Shown piece after piece: positions 29,893-40,512 of a DNA stretch of 64,000 nt. Under the pieces are notes generated by a model. It was not told the DNA's origin and did no database searches. It saw nothing but the letters and a program-made list of their open reading frames with translations. Position 1 is the stretch's first letter; each line of letters opens with the position of its first letter. Origin of the DNA: Janthinobacterium rivuli (GTDB lineage Bacteria > Pseudomonadota > Gammaproteobacteria > Burkholderiales > Burkholderiaceae_D); NCBI RefSeq assembly GCF_009208735.1, contig NZ_WFLJ01000020.1, positions 98,370 to 162,369 on the forward strand, read 5' to 3'. The position numbers were made by a program, and so were the translations under genes.

Positions 29893-30819
29893 ATGACGAT
29901 TTCCGACAGCACCACCACCTTCCACAACAAGAAAGTCGTCCAGTACGACCCGGACCTGCCGTTCGACGCCTCGCCCGGCATCGTCTACCGGCTGTCGCTC
30001 GAATACGACGACAAGCGCAAGATGGACGAGCTGATCGCCGGCTTCCTCGCCAAGGCCGACAAGGGCGCGCTCGAAGCGCTGATCATCGGCATGTGGGGCG
30101 ACCCATACGAATCGGGCGCCGATGAAGTGATGGCCGCGCTGATCGCCCACGCCGCCGAACTGCCCAACTTGCGCGCCCTGTTCATCGGCGACATGACGTA
30201 CGAGGAATGCGAAATCTCGTGGATCGTGCAAGGCAGCTACAAGCCCCTGCTGGACGCCTTCCCGCTGCTGGAAGAATTGCGCATCCGCGGCGGCAATGAG
30301 CTCGTCATCGAACCGTTCGCGCACCAGCACCTGCGCCGCTTCACCATCGAAGCGGGCGGCCTCGATCAAAAGATCGCCGAAGCGCTGGCGCAATCGAGCA
30401 TGCCGCAGCTGGAGCACCTGGAATTGTGGCTGGGCACGGACGACTATGGCTTCTCGGGCGACGTCGACCTGTACCGCAAGGTGCTGGCGCAGCTGACCGT
30501 GCCCACCCTGCGCTACCTGGGCTTGCGCGACGCGGAAATCGCCGACGACCTGGCCGTGTGGCTGGCGGAAGAACCGCTGGTGGCGCAGCTCGACACCCTC
30601 GACCTGTCGCTGGGCACCATCGGCGACCTGGGCGCCGTGGCCGTGCTCAATCACACACAGCTGGGCAAGTTGAAGCGCCTGGACCTGTCGCACCATTACA
30701 TTTCCGAGGAAAACCAGGCGAAGCTGAAGGCGCTGCCTTTCGAGGTGGTGCTGGACGACCCGCAGGAAGCCGATGAAGACGACGGCGAAAGCTACCGCTA
30801 CGTGGCCGTGGGCGAATAA
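29893..30819 (+). CDS. STM4015-family leucine-rich repeat protein
   Basis: 308 residues, cytoplasmic (no signal or membrane span). The middle consists of leucine-rich units such as LPNLRALFIGDMTYEECEIS, LEELRIRGGNELVIEPFA, MPQLEHLELWLGTDD, TLRYLGLRDAEIADD and LKRLDLSHHYISEENQ. The acidic, Tyr-containing tail reads DEDDGESYRYVAVGE. It matches the NCBI family named STM4015 after a Salmonella locus; the role is unknown. GGAG lies nine bases before ATG 29893. It is the first of five tightly packed genes (4015-4014-4013-4012-4011 order). It is 15 bp from the next gene. An extended -10 TGCTAAGAT at 29839-29847 may be the operon promoter. It could be a scaffold or the substrate of the enzymes that follow. 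Confidence 0.85.
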   Translation: MTISDSTTTFHNKKVVQYDPDLPFDASPGIVYRLSLEYDDKRKMDELIAGFLAKADKGALEALIIGMWGDPYESGADEVMAALIAHAAELPNLRALFIGDMTYEECEISWIVQGSYKPLLDAFPLLEELRIRGGNELVIEPFAHQHLRRFTIEAGGLDQKIAEALAQSSMPQLEHLELWLGTDDYGFSGDVDLYRKVLAQLTVPTLRYLGLRDAEIADDLAVWLAEEPLVAQLDTLDLSLGTIGDLGAVAVLNHTQLGKLKRLDLSHHYISEENQAKLKALPFEVVLDDPQEADEDDGESYRYVAVGE

Positions 30820-30834
30820 GCGGAGCGGCACCCC

Positions 30835-31915
30835 TTGCAAACGCCTCTCACCCTGCTGGCCACCGCCGGCAGCAAGCGCGTCCTCCTGATGCAGGCGGCG
30901 CGCGCGCAACTGCGCCTGCCGCCCGCGCACGTGCTGGAATGGCGCGACTGGCTGGCGCAGCCGACGCTGCTCGATGCTGCGCTGAGCCAGCCAGGCCTGC
31001 TGAAAGTCGAGCCACCGGGCGACGATCCCGCCGCCCATTTGTTATTGCTGCAGGCGGGCTGCCGGCTGCAGGATCGCGCCCCCGTGCCTGCGCCCGAACA
31101 TGGCGAGCTGCTGGCCATGGATGCGTGGTTTGCCGGTTTCAACGCCGCCATGCAGGCGCTGGCGACACAACTGGCTGGCTGGCCGCGCGCGCGCGTGGTC
31201 AACGCGCCCGCCGAGATCAGCCTCATGACGGACAAGCTGGCCTGCCAGCGCCATCTGGCCGCGCACGGCATCGCCATCCCCGCCCTGCTGGGGCCCGTGC
31301 ATGGCTACAACCATCTGCAGTCGCTGCTGCACGAACACGACCTTGACCGCGTCTATCTGAAACCGCGCTATGGCTCGTCCGCCTCCGGCGTCGTCGCCTA
31401 CCGCAGGAATAGAGCTGGCCGCCAGCAAGCCACCACTTCTGCAACATTATCGCGGGCGGACGGCCAGATACGCTTGTTCAACGTCAAGCGCATGGCCCGC
31501 TACGAGACGCGGCACGACATCGCCGCCCTCGTCGACGCGCTGGCCGCCCAGGAACTGTACGCGGAAGCGTGGCTGAACAAGCCGCGCTGCGGCGACAGCC
31601 ACTACGACCTGCGCGTCGTCACGCTTGGCGGCCGGCCCGCGCACCGGGTGGCGCGTATCGGCGACCGGATGATGACCAATCTGCACCTCGACAACCGGCG
31701 CGGCGACGCATCCGGCCTGTTGAACGCAGCCGACCTGGCGGCGCTGGAAACGGCCAGCGCCCAGGCCGCGCGCGCCTTCCCCGCCAGCCACGTGACGGGC
31801 TACGACCTGGTCGTGCGCCAGGGCCAGGCCCACGTGCTGGAAGCGAACGCCTTCGGCGACCTGCTGCCAGGCCTGCTGTGGCAAGGCGCGGACACTTATA
31901 CAGCGCAATTGAACC

Positions 31916-31923
<8 letters not shown>
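30835..31923 (+). CDS. STM4014-family ATP-grasp-like protein
   Basis: 362 residues starting at TTG 30835, chosen because GGAGCGG lies 9 nt upstream and no better start exists. The layout is ATP-grasp-like: an N-terminal pre-grasp domain, then KLACQRHLAAHGIAIPALLG, a Lys-bearing strand VYLKPRYGSSASGVVAYR, ELYAEAWLNKPRCGDSHYDL, and the metal-binding Glu-x-Asn in HVLEANAFGDLLPG. Such enzymes couple a carboxylate to an amine or thiol via an acyl phosphate. It overlaps the next gene by 8 nt. Substrate unknown. Confidence 0.8.
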
Positions 31924-32760
<837 letters not shown>

Positions 32761-32764
<4 letters not shown>

Positions 32765-34140
32765 ACCCAGCCGAACAACCTGGCACCCTGGCGCAGCGCA
32801 TGCGCCACACGCCCTACCAGGCGTATTCGTACTCGTATCCGCACAAGGCGGCCTACCGCGCCTTGCCGCAGGCGGCGCCGCTGGCGCCCGTGTGGGCGCG
32901 GCAGGACCGCTCCGCCCTGTTCGCGTACATCCACATCCCGTTTTGCGAGATGCGCTGCGGCTTTTGCAACCTGTTCGCCATGGCCCGCCCCGGCGCCGAC
33001 ATGGTCGAACGCTACGTGCGGCAAGTGCTGGTGCAGATGCGCGCGCTCGACGGCGCGCTGGGCGAACGGCGCTTCGCCCGCTTTGCGCTGGGTGGCGGCA
33101 CGCCCACCTATCTGTCGCCGGCGCAGCTCGACACCCTGCTGTGCGGCGCGCGCGACATCCTCGGCATTGATTTGCAGGCCACGCCGGCCGGCATCGAGGC
33201 GTCGCCCGAAACCATCACGGCGGAACGCCTGGCCGTGTGCCGCGCGCACGGCATCGACAGGGTCAGCCTGGGCATCCAGAGCTTTGCCGCCGGCGAGATG
33301 CGCGCCCTGGCCCGCCCTCAGCAAAACGCCACCGTCCATCACGCCATCGGCCTGATACGCGCGGCCGGCTTTCCCACCCTGAACCTGGACCTGATCTACG
33401 GTATCGCCGGCCAGACGGTGGCCAGCCTGCTGGCCTCCATCGACAGCGCGCTGGCCTTCGCGCCAGAGGAAATCTACCTGTATCCGCTGTACGTGCGCGA
33501 GCAGACGGGCCTCGGCAAGATCGCGCGCCGCCAGGGCGCGGATTCGCTCAACCCCATCATGCTGGCGCGCGATGGCGACAGCCGCCTGGCCCTGTACGCG
33601 GCCGCGCGCGACCATTTGCGCGCGCAAGGCTATGAGCAAGTTTCGATGCGCATGTTCCGCGCACCGCATGCGCCGGAACAGAATGGTCCCTCCTACTGCT
33701 GCCAGAACGATGGCATGGTGGGCCTGGGCGCGGGCGCCCGCTCGTACACGGCCAGCCTGCATTATTCGAGCGAGTACGCGGTGGCGCGCACGGAGACCAT
33801 CGGCATCATCGACAACTACCTGGCGCTGGACGAGGCGCGCTTCGCGCAGGCGGAACACGGCTATGTGCTCGACGAGGCGGAGCAACGCCGGCGCTACGTG
33901 ATCCAGTCGCTGCTGACGGAACCGGGCCTGGACCGCGACGCTTACACGGCGCGTTTCGGCAGCCGCTGCGAAGCGGACTTGCCGCAACTGGCCGAGCTGC
34001 ACGCGCTGGAATTGGTGGAGCAGGATGGTCCGCTGCTGCGCCTGAACGACCGTGGTTACTCGTATGCCGACACCATCGGCCCATGGCTGGCCTCCGAGAC
34101 GGTGCGCGCGCTGATGGCGCAAGAGGGCCAGGCGTGCTGA
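32761..34140 (+). CDS. STM4012-family HemN-like radical SAM protein
   Basis: 459 residues from GTG 32761, with AGGAGT upstream. The [4Fe-4S] motif is C62-x3-C66-x2-C69 in YIHIPFCEMRCGFCNLF, the YxHIPFCxxxCxFC form typical of HemN/HemW-type enzymes. GGGTPTYLSPAQLDTLL, EASPETITAERL and LGIQSFAAGEMRALARPQQ follow the HemN pattern. HemN-type relatives include oxygen-independent coproporphyrinogen oxidase and several C-methylases of natural products. Its substrate is unknown; the operon setting argues against haem synthesis. Confidence 0.87.
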
Positions 34141-35012
34141 CAACGCAGCCTGGCACCTTGTCGCTGCTGTACCGGGGCACGCTGGCGAGCTGCAACTACG
34201 CGTGCGGCTACTGCCCGTTCGCCAAGAAGCGCGACAGCCGCGCCGCGCTGGCCCGCGACGCGCGTGAAGTGATACGCTTCACGGACTGGGTGGCGCGGCA
34301 GACGCGCCCCATCGGCGTGCTGTTCACGCCATGGGGCGAAGCGCTGGTGCGGCGCCACTACCGCGCCGCCATGCAAACCCTGGCCAGCATGCCCCACGTG
34401 CGCCAGGTGGCGCTGCAGACGAATCTGTCCGGCCCCCTGGACTGGCTGCGAGGGATGGATGGGCTGAACAAGATCGGCCTGTGGTGTACCTACCACCCTG
34501 ACCAGACGACGCTGGCGCGCTTTCTCGCACGCTGCGCGCGCCTGGACGCCATGGGCGTGCGCTATTCCGTCGGCGTCGTCGCGATGAATGAACACCTGGA
34601 CGCCATCCGCGCCCTGCGCGCGGCCCTGCCGGCGCACGTCTACCTGTGGCTGAACGCGTATGACCGGCGTGGTCCCGGCTACTACGGCGAGCAAGACCTG
34701 GCCTGGCTGGACGCCGTCGACCCGTGGTTCGCGCAAAACCGCAGACCATCCCCTTCGCGCGGCAAGCCGTGCCTGGCGGGCGAAGCGTCGCTGTCCGTCG
34801 ATGGCGATGGCGAGCTGGCGCGCTGCCATTTCGTGCCCGAGCGGCTGGGGAATCTGTATGTGGATGAACTGGAAGACATGCTGCAGGAACGCCGCTGCCC
34901 GCGCTTCAAGTGCGATTGCTATATCGGCTATGCGCAGCGCAAGGATTTGCCATTCCAGTCCACGTTTGGAAACGGCGTGCTGGCGCGCATCGCGCCTTTG
35001 CACCGGACGTAA
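34134..35012 (+). CDS. STM4011-family radical SAM protein with extra C-terminal Cys cluster
   Basis: 292 residues from GTG 34134 (AGAGGG upstream), overlapping the end of the STM4012-like gene by 7 nt. The radical SAM motif is C20-x3-C24-x2-C27 in LASCNYACGYCPFAKK. The C-terminus has further cysteines (GKPCLAGEAS, ELARCHFVPE, RRCPRFKCDCYIGY) like SPASM/twitch domains that bind auxiliary Fe-S clusters. Such enzymes often modify peptides or proteins. Last gene of the five-gene operon, followed at once by a strong terminator. Confidence 0.87.
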   Translation: MLTTQPGTLSLLYRGTLASCNYACGYCPFAKKRDSRAALARDAREVIRFTDWVARQTRPIGVLFTPWGEALVRRHYRAAMQTLASMPHVRQVALQTNLSGPLDWLRGMDGLNKIGLWCTYHPDQTTLARFLARCARLDAMGVRYSVGVVAMNEHLDAIRALRAALPAHVYLWLNAYDRRGPGYYGEQDLAWLDAVDPWFAQNRRPSPSRGKPCLAGEASLSVDGDGELARCHFVPERLGNLYVDELEDMLQERRCPRFKCDCYIGYAQRKDLPFQSTFGNGVLARIAPLHRT

Positions 35013-35044
35013 AAAAGCGCGGGCCAACCGCACCCGCGCTTTTT
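35012..35044. terminator. Terminator between the STM401x-like operon and the oligopeptidase gene
   Basis: 12-bp stem AAAAAGCGCGGG/CCCGCGCTTTTT with a 9-nt loop. T-rich on both strands and placed between convergent genes, so probably bidirectional. Confidence 0.88.
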
Positions 35045-35061
35045 ACCTGAATACTACCCGA

Positions 35062-37260
35062 TTACTGCGCCGCCACCTTGGCCGCTTCCGCAGGCACCGC
35101 CGGCGTCATCTTCAAGGAACGGCTGAGGAAGCCCCAGCGATCGGCCACTTCCTCGATCTGCTTGGTCGTCGGCTTGCCTGCGCCATGGCCCGCCTTGCTG
35201 TCGATGCGGATCAGCACGGGCGCCGCGCCGCCTTGCGCTGCCTGAGCGGCGGCGGCGAACTTGAAGCTGTGGGCAGGCACGACGCGGTCGTCGTGGTCGG
35301 CCGTCGTGATCATGGTGGCGGGATAGCAGCCGCCCGCCTTCAGGTTGTGCAGCGGCGAGTATTTCACCAGCGCCTTGAACTGTTCGGCGTCGTCCGACGA
35401 ACCATAGTCAGGCACCCAGCCCCAGCCCACGGTGAACTTGTGGAAGCGCAACATGTCGAGCACGCCCACTTGCGGGATGGCCGCGGCGAACAGGTCGGGA
35501 CGCTGCGTCATGGCCGCGCCCACCAGCAGGCCGCCATTGCTGCCGCCGCCGATCGCCAGCTTCGATGGCGAGGTGACCTTGTTGTCCACCAGCCATTGCG
35601 CCGCGCCGATGAAGTCGTCGAAGACGTTTTGCTTGTTCAGCTTGGTACCAGCCTGGTGCCATGCTTCGCCGTATTCTCCGCCGCCGCGCAGGTTGGCCAT
35701 CACGTAGACGCCGCCCATTTCCACCCAGGCAAGATTGGCCACGGAGAAGCTTGGCGTGAGCGAAATATTGAAGCCGCCATAGCCGTACAGATAGGTCGGA
35801 TTCGTGCCGTCGAGCTTCATGCCTTTTTTCGAGACGATGAACATCGGCACCTTGGTTCCGTCGCGGCTGGTGAAGAATTGCTGGCGCGTTTCAAAGGCGT
35901 TCGGATCGAAGTCGACCTTCGGCTGGCGGTACACCGTGCTCTTGCCCGATTTCATGTCGTAGCGGTAGATGGTCGCTGGCGTCGTGAAGCTGGTGAAAGA
36001 ATAGAACGTTTCCGTATCACCACGCTTGCCCGCGAAGCCGCCGGCCGAACCGATGCCCGGCAAGGCCACTTCACGCACCAGCTTGCCGTTCAGGTCGACG
36101 ATCTTGATTTGCGTTTGCGCATCTTTCAAGTAATCGAGCACCAGCTGGTTGTTGATCAGATTGACGGCGACAAGGGTTTCCGCGCTTTGCGGCACGATTT
36201 CCTTCCAGTCAGCAGGCGCGGGCTTGCGCGTGTCGATGGCGATCACGCGCGATTTCGGCGCCTTGTTATCCGTCTTGAAGAAGAACACGGGACCGTCATT
36301 GTCGATGAAGGAATACGACGCATCGAACGCTTCCAGCAAGCCGACCACCTTGGCATTCTTCTGGCGCAAGTCCTTGTAGAAGATGCGGTTCTTGCGTTCC
36401 GTGCCCTGCGTGGCCGTGATGATCAGATAATTGCCGTCGTCGCTGACGGTGCTGCCGCCGAACGCCCATTCCTTCTGGTCGGGACGGTCGAAGACGAGCA
36501 CGTCGTCGCTTTGTGGCGTGCCGATCTTGTGGAAATACAATTTCTGGAAGTAATTGATATCGGCCAGCTTGGTCGCTTCGTTCGGCGCGTCATAGCGGCT
36601 GTAGAAGAAGCCGGTGTTGTCCTTGGTCCACGAGGCGCCCGAGAACTTGGCCCACTTGATGTGGTCCGTCAAATCCTTGCCCGACTCGATGTCGCGCACT
36701 TTCCACTCGTTCCAGTCGGAACCGGAGGCGGACGTGGCATACGCCAGGTATTTGCCGTTCGGGCTGATCGAGGTGCCGGCCAGCGCCACCGTGCCATCCG
36801 TGGACAGGGTGTTCGGGTCCAGCAACAGGCGCGGCTCGTCCGTCAGTTTTTTCACCGTGTACAGCACGGCCTGGTTCTGCAAGCCGTCATTGCGGCTGTA
36901 GAAATAGCGGCCGCCCTGCTCCGTTGGCGTAGAGAAACGCTCATAATTCCACAGCTTGGTCAGGCGCTGCTTGATCGCGGCGCGCTCGGGAATGGTGCCC
37001 AGGTACGACTGCGTCAGCTTGTTTTGCGCCGCGACCCACTCGCCTGTTTCCGCGCTGTTGGCGTCTTCCAGCCAGCGGTACGGGTCGGCAATGGTGGTGC
37101 CGAAATAGTTGTCTTGCTGGTCGACTTTTTTGCTGAGCGGATACGTCACGGCGGCACCGTCGCCGCCCGGGCACGATGGCGTCGCAGCGTTTTGCGCGAG
37201 GGCATTGCCACCGAAAGCGGCCAGCAAGCTGAATATGAGGGTTGCACTACGTAATTGCAT
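35062..37260 (-). CDS. Prolyl oligopeptidase family (S9A) serine peptidase, exported
   Basis: 732 residues from ATG 37258-37260 (MQLRSATLIFSLLAAFGGNALAQ), a clear signal peptide ending at Ala-Leu-Ala; an ATG five codons upstream (37273-37275) is possible. A seven-bladed propeller follows (DPYRWLEDANS onward), then the alpha/beta hydrolase domain. The nucleophile Ser lies in AIGGGSNGGLLVGA, Asp in DHDDRVVPAHS and His in SKAGHGAGKPT. It hydrolyses proline-containing short peptides in the periplasm. Convergent with the STM401x operon. Confidence 0.94.
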   Translation of the reverse strand: MQLRSATLIFSLLAAFGGNALAQNAATPSCPGGDGAAVTYPLSKKVDQQDNYFGTTIADPYRWLEDANSAETGEWVAAQNKLTQSYLGTIPERAAIKQRLTKLWNYERFSTPTEQGGRYFYSRNDGLQNQAVLYTVKKLTDEPRLLLDPNTLSTDGTVALAGTSISPNGKYLAYATSASGSDWNEWKVRDIESGKDLTDHIKWAKFSGASWTKDNTGFFYSRYDAPNEATKLADINYFQKLYFHKIGTPQSDDVLVFDRPDQKEWAFGGSTVSDDGNYLIITATQGTERKNRIFYKDLRQKNAKVVGLLEAFDASYSFIDNDGPVFFFKTDNKAPKSRVIAIDTRKPAPADWKEIVPQSAETLVAVNLINNQLVLDYLKDAQTQIKIVDLNGKLVREVALPGIGSAGGFAGKRGDTETFYSFTSFTTPATIYRYDMKSGKSTVYRQPKVDFDPNAFETRQQFFTSRDGTKVPMFIVSKKGMKLDGTNPTYLYGYGGFNISLTPSFSVANLAWVEMGGVYVMANLRGGGEYGEAWHQAGTKLNKQNVFDDFIGAAQWLVDNKVTSPSKLAIGGGSNGGLLVGAAMTQRPDLFAAAIPQVGVLDMLRFHKFTVGWGWVPDYGSSDDAEQFKALVKYSPLHNLKAGGCYPATMITTADHDDRVVPAHSFKFAAAAQAAQGGAAPVLIRIDSKAGHGAGKPTTKQIEEVADRWGFLSRSLKMTPAVPAEAAKVAAQ

Positions 37261-37541
37261 GGGTTTTTGTCTCATTGTTGGATGTCGAGGAAAGCAGGCC
37301 GCACACACACGCCGCGGCTGCCCATGTTGACTTTCGCCAAGAGAAATCATAGCGCGGATCGCCACTTTTAAAGCACAGTTATCCGGTGGATTTGCCGTCT
37401 TTTGTTTGGGGAATTCACAGGAATCACCGTGATAAATCGCGTTTTTGGCGAGAATCGGCAAACTGACGGCTAGGGAAGAAATATTATCAAAAGCTAATAC
37501 GTTTCATCAAGCCGTCATAAATCTTCTTTACTATCGGCAAC

Positions 37542-39449
37542 ATGTTCATGGCCCGTCCAGAGGCCGTGCCGCCACATCCGCCTATGCACACTCTCGCCCT
37601 CCCCACCGCCACCGGCGCGACGCCATCGAACGTGGCTTACCTGAAGCCGCCCTCGGCCCCCATGAGCATCGAAGGGACGGATGCCTTGCACGAGATCCTG
37701 GCGGGCCGCAAGCTCAGTGCGCTGTTCCAGCCCATCATCCACATGCACAGCGGCGACATCATCGGCTACGAAGGCTTGATACGGGGGCCGTCCGACAGCC
37801 CCCTGCACGCGCCGATGAATCTGTTCAAGGTGGCGCGCGCGCATGACCTGACCCTGGAAGTGGAGCACCTGTGCCGGCAAGTGGTGCTCGAACGCTTCGC
37901 CGAACTGCAACTGCCGGGCAAGCTGTTCCTCAACGTCAGCCCTGAATGCCTGTTGCTGCGCAATGCGCGCCATGGCGAAACGCTGGAATACATCGAACAC
38001 ATCGGCATCAATCCGGACCGTGTCATCATCGAGCTGACGGAAAACCAGCCCACCTACGATTACGAACTGATGCGCGAAGCGGTGCTGCACTATCGCAACA
38101 TGGGTTTCCAGATCGCCATCGACGACCTGGGCGAAGGCTTTTCCAGCCTGCGCCTGTGGTCGGAACTGCGCCCGGAATATGTGAAAATCGACATGCATTT
38201 CATCCAGGGCATCAATAACGACCCCGTGAAACTGCAATTCGTGCGCTCGATCCAGGAAATCGCGGAGAAATCGGGCACTCTCGTGATCGCCGAAGGCATC
38301 GAGGCGCAAACGGAATTGCTCGTCTTGCGCGACCTGGGCGTGGCCTTCGGACAAGGCTATCACCTGGGCCGGCCCCATGCCGTGCCGGCGCGCGCCCTGC
38401 CAGCCGAAGTGGTGCAGGCGTTGGGGCGCAACGGCGTGGCCGTGTATCCGCAGCGCAGCAGCCTGGAAAAGAACGGCGCCAGCATCCGCAAGCTGCTGCA
38501 CCGCGTGGCGGCCGTCTCGCCGCAAGTCAACAATAACGAGGTGTACGACATCTTCCTGAAAGACCCGAAGCTGATGATCATCCCCGTCGTCGACGACGGC
38601 ATGCCGCTGGGCCTGATCAGCCGCTTCGAGATGATCGACCACTTCGCCCGCCCCTACCAGCGCGAACTGTATGGCAAGAAATCATGCAGCCTGTTCATGG
38701 ATGCGACGCCCCTGATCGCCGACCACGAGACGAGCTTGCAGGAACTCAGCTACACCATGGTGCAGTCGGACGCCCATCACCTGTTCAACGGTTTCATCAT
38801 CACCGAACGCGGCCGCTATCTGGGCATGGGCACGGGACATGACCTGATGCGTGAAATCACGCAGATGCAGATCAACGCAGCCCGTTACGCCAACCCGCTC
38901 ACGCAACTGCCCGGCAACGTGCCCATCAACGAGCATATCGACCGATTGCTGCACAGCGGCGCCCGCTTCTGGGTCTGCTATTGCGATCTCGACCACTTCA
39001 AGCCCTTCAACGATGTGTACGGCTACCGCAAGGGCGACGACGTGATCCAGCTGACGGGAGAAATCCTCAGCAGCCACTGCGACCCGAACCGCGACTTCAT
39101 CGGCCACATCGGCGGCGACGATTTCATGATCCTGTTCCAGAGCGAAGACTGGGAAACGCGCTGCCAGGCCATGCTGGACGACTTCGCGGCCGCCATCCTC
39201 GCCTATTACAGTACCAGCGACTGCGAACGGGGCGGCTACATCAGCGAAGACCGGCAAGGCAAGAAAGTGTTTTATTCCTTGATCAGCCTATCCTTGGGCG
39301 TCATCAAGGTCGAGGCGCACCAGTACTACACGCACCATCAAATTGCCACGCAGGCAGCCGAAGCGAAGAAGCAGGCGAAGAAAATCCACGGCAACAGCCT
39401 GTTCCTGGACCGGCGGCAAGGCGTGGGCGTGACGCGCATGGATGCGTAG
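37542..39449 (+). CDS. EAL-CBS-GGDEF-type cyclic-di-GMP protein with degenerate GGDDF
   Basis: 635 residues, cytoplasmic. The N-terminal EAL-type phosphodiesterase domain (about 55-300) has the variant EGL in YEGLIRG. The other catalytic residues are present: FLNVSPE, ELTENQ, AIDDLGEGFSS, YVKIDMHF, VIAEGIEAQ and GQGYHLGRP. A CBS pair (about 315-440) follows, then a GGDEF-like domain whose signature is HIGGDDFMIL, Asp replacing Glu. Likely a c-di-GMP phosphodiesterase regulated by nucleotide binding to CBS, with the cyclase domain probably inactive or sensory. The ATG at 37542 has only a weak ribosome site; a start up to 40 codons later cannot be excluded. Confidence 0.9.
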   Translation: MFMARPEAVPPHPPMHTLALPTATGATPSNVAYLKPPSAPMSIEGTDALHEILAGRKLSALFQPIIHMHSGDIIGYEGLIRGPSDSPLHAPMNLFKVARAHDLTLEVEHLCRQVVLERFAELQLPGKLFLNVSPECLLLRNARHGETLEYIEHIGINPDRVIIELTENQPTYDYELMREAVLHYRNMGFQIAIDDLGEGFSSLRLWSELRPEYVKIDMHFIQGINNDPVKLQFVRSIQEIAEKSGTLVIAEGIEAQTELLVLRDLGVAFGQGYHLGRPHAVPARALPAEVVQALGRNGVAVYPQRSSLEKNGASIRKLLHRVAAVSPQVNNNEVYDIFLKDPKLMIIPVVDDGMPLGLISRFEMIDHFARPYQRELYGKKSCSLFMDATPLIADHETSLQELSYTMVQSDAHHLFNGFIITERGRYLGMGTGHDLMREITQMQINAARYANPLTQLPGNVPINEHIDRLLHSGARFWVCYCDLDHFKPFNDVYGYRKGDDVIQLTGEILSSHCDPNRDFIGHIGGDDFMILFQSEDWETRCQAMLDDFAAAILAYYSTSDCERGGYISEDRQGKKVFYSLISLSLGVIKVEAHQYYTHHQIATQAAEAKKQAKKIHGNSLFLDRRQGVGVTRMDA

Positions 39450-39494
39450 TCAGGGGCGATAGCGGGAAGCCGGACGGAAATGGTCTACGCGCGA

Positions 39495-39938
39495 TCAAAT
39501 ACGCACGAGGTCGCCAAACGCATTGCTGCTGCGCGCATCGGGCACGAATGCCAGGCGGATCAAGTGGCCATCGCGGCGCGCCTGCACGCGGCAGCCGCCC
39601 ACGGGCACGTCCACGAACAGGCCGCCATATGCCGTGTCCGGCTCCAGGCCGCCGCCCGTGACGTCTTCCCCGGCGCCGATGAAGACGCGGCCCGAGACGA
39701 TCGCCAGATGCACGCTCGCGTGCGGTTCGGCAAGTTCGGCGTGCAAGGCGATGTCATACGCGCCATCGCCGCCCACGTTGAAAAACGCCACCTGCCCCCC
39801 ATTCACGGCCGCCAGTTCCGCGCCGGGAATACTCCACCAGTCGCAATCATCTTCCAGCTTGTGGCGCACGAGCGCAGGATCGAACACGCACACGGTTGCC
39901 GTGCCGGTCACGATTCTGATGGACGTGCCTCGTGTCAT
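39495..39938 (-). CDS. Conserved-looking small protein of unknown function
   Basis: 147 residues from ATG 39936-39938 (MTRGTSIRIVTGTATVCVFD), overlapping the DUF4262 stop by 4 nt, so the two are translated together. Mostly beta-strand pattern with CDWWSIPGAELAAVN, VAFFNVGGDGAYDIAL and VSGRVFIGAGEDVTGGGLE. No signal peptide. I cannot name the family with confidence. Confidence 0.6.
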   Translation of the reverse strand: MTRGTSIRIVTGTATVCVFDPALVRHKLEDDCDWWSIPGAELAAVNGGQVAFFNVGGDGAYDIALHAELAEPHASVHLAIVSGRVFIGAGEDVTGGGLEPDTAYGGLFVDVPVGGCRVQARRDGHLIRLAFVPDARSSNAFGDLVRI

Positions 39939-40411
39939 GCCGCCAGCGGCGCCGGTCCCAGCAGGGGCTGGCTTTCCATGTACTGTGCGCTGGCCCCCGC
40001 ATCCCACGGGAAATGGCCATCGCGCGACGGCCAGACGATCTGGTACACGGTGAACTCATCGCCCTGGTAATACCAGCGCGCATAGCCGACATAGTCGCGG
40101 TATTGTTCGACGGGCACGCGCACGAAGGCGCACGGATGGCCTTCCAGCAAGGCCTCCGTGGTGGCCGTGAAATCCGTGACGGCGCCGCTGCGCACGGCGT
40201 CCAGCGCCACGTCGAGTATCTGGTGGGCCATGGAACGCGGCAAGCCCATGATGAGAAATTCGGGTTGGCCGAAGCTGTGGCAGGCACCTATCGTGAAGGC
40301 ATAGCCGGGACCGTCTTCATCGGCACTGATATGCACGCCATGCCAGCCATGCGTGGCGATGTCGTCGATGACTTTTTGCTCGGATGCGTCCTCGCCTGCC
40401 TGCCTTACCAT
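39935..40411 (-). CDS. DUF4262-domain protein
   Basis: 158 residues from ATG 40409-40411 (MVRQAGEDASEQKVIDDIAT). The sequence GWHGVHISADEDGPGYAFTIG followed by FGQPEFLIMGLPRSMAHQIL is the DUF4262 pattern. Function of the family is unknown. Coupled by a 4-nt overlap to the downstream unknown gene. An ATGTCGC/GCGACAT hairpin (40439-40456) lies just upstream. Confidence 0.82.
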   Translation of the reverse strand: MVRQAGEDASEQKVIDDIATHGWHGVHISADEDGPGYAFTIGACHSFGQPEFLIMGLPRSMAHQILDVALDAVRSGAVTDFTATTEALLEGHPCAFVRVPVEQYRDYVGYARWYYQGDEFTVYQIVWPSRDGHFPWDAGASAQYMESQPLLGPAPLAA

Positions 40412-40512
40412 GTTCCACCTTTCACTGTGCTCAACACCATGTCGCCTTCGCGACATGCCTGTCGGCAATTATCGCATGCGGCGCGCGTGCATGCGCGCAC
40501 GGTGACGGTGCC

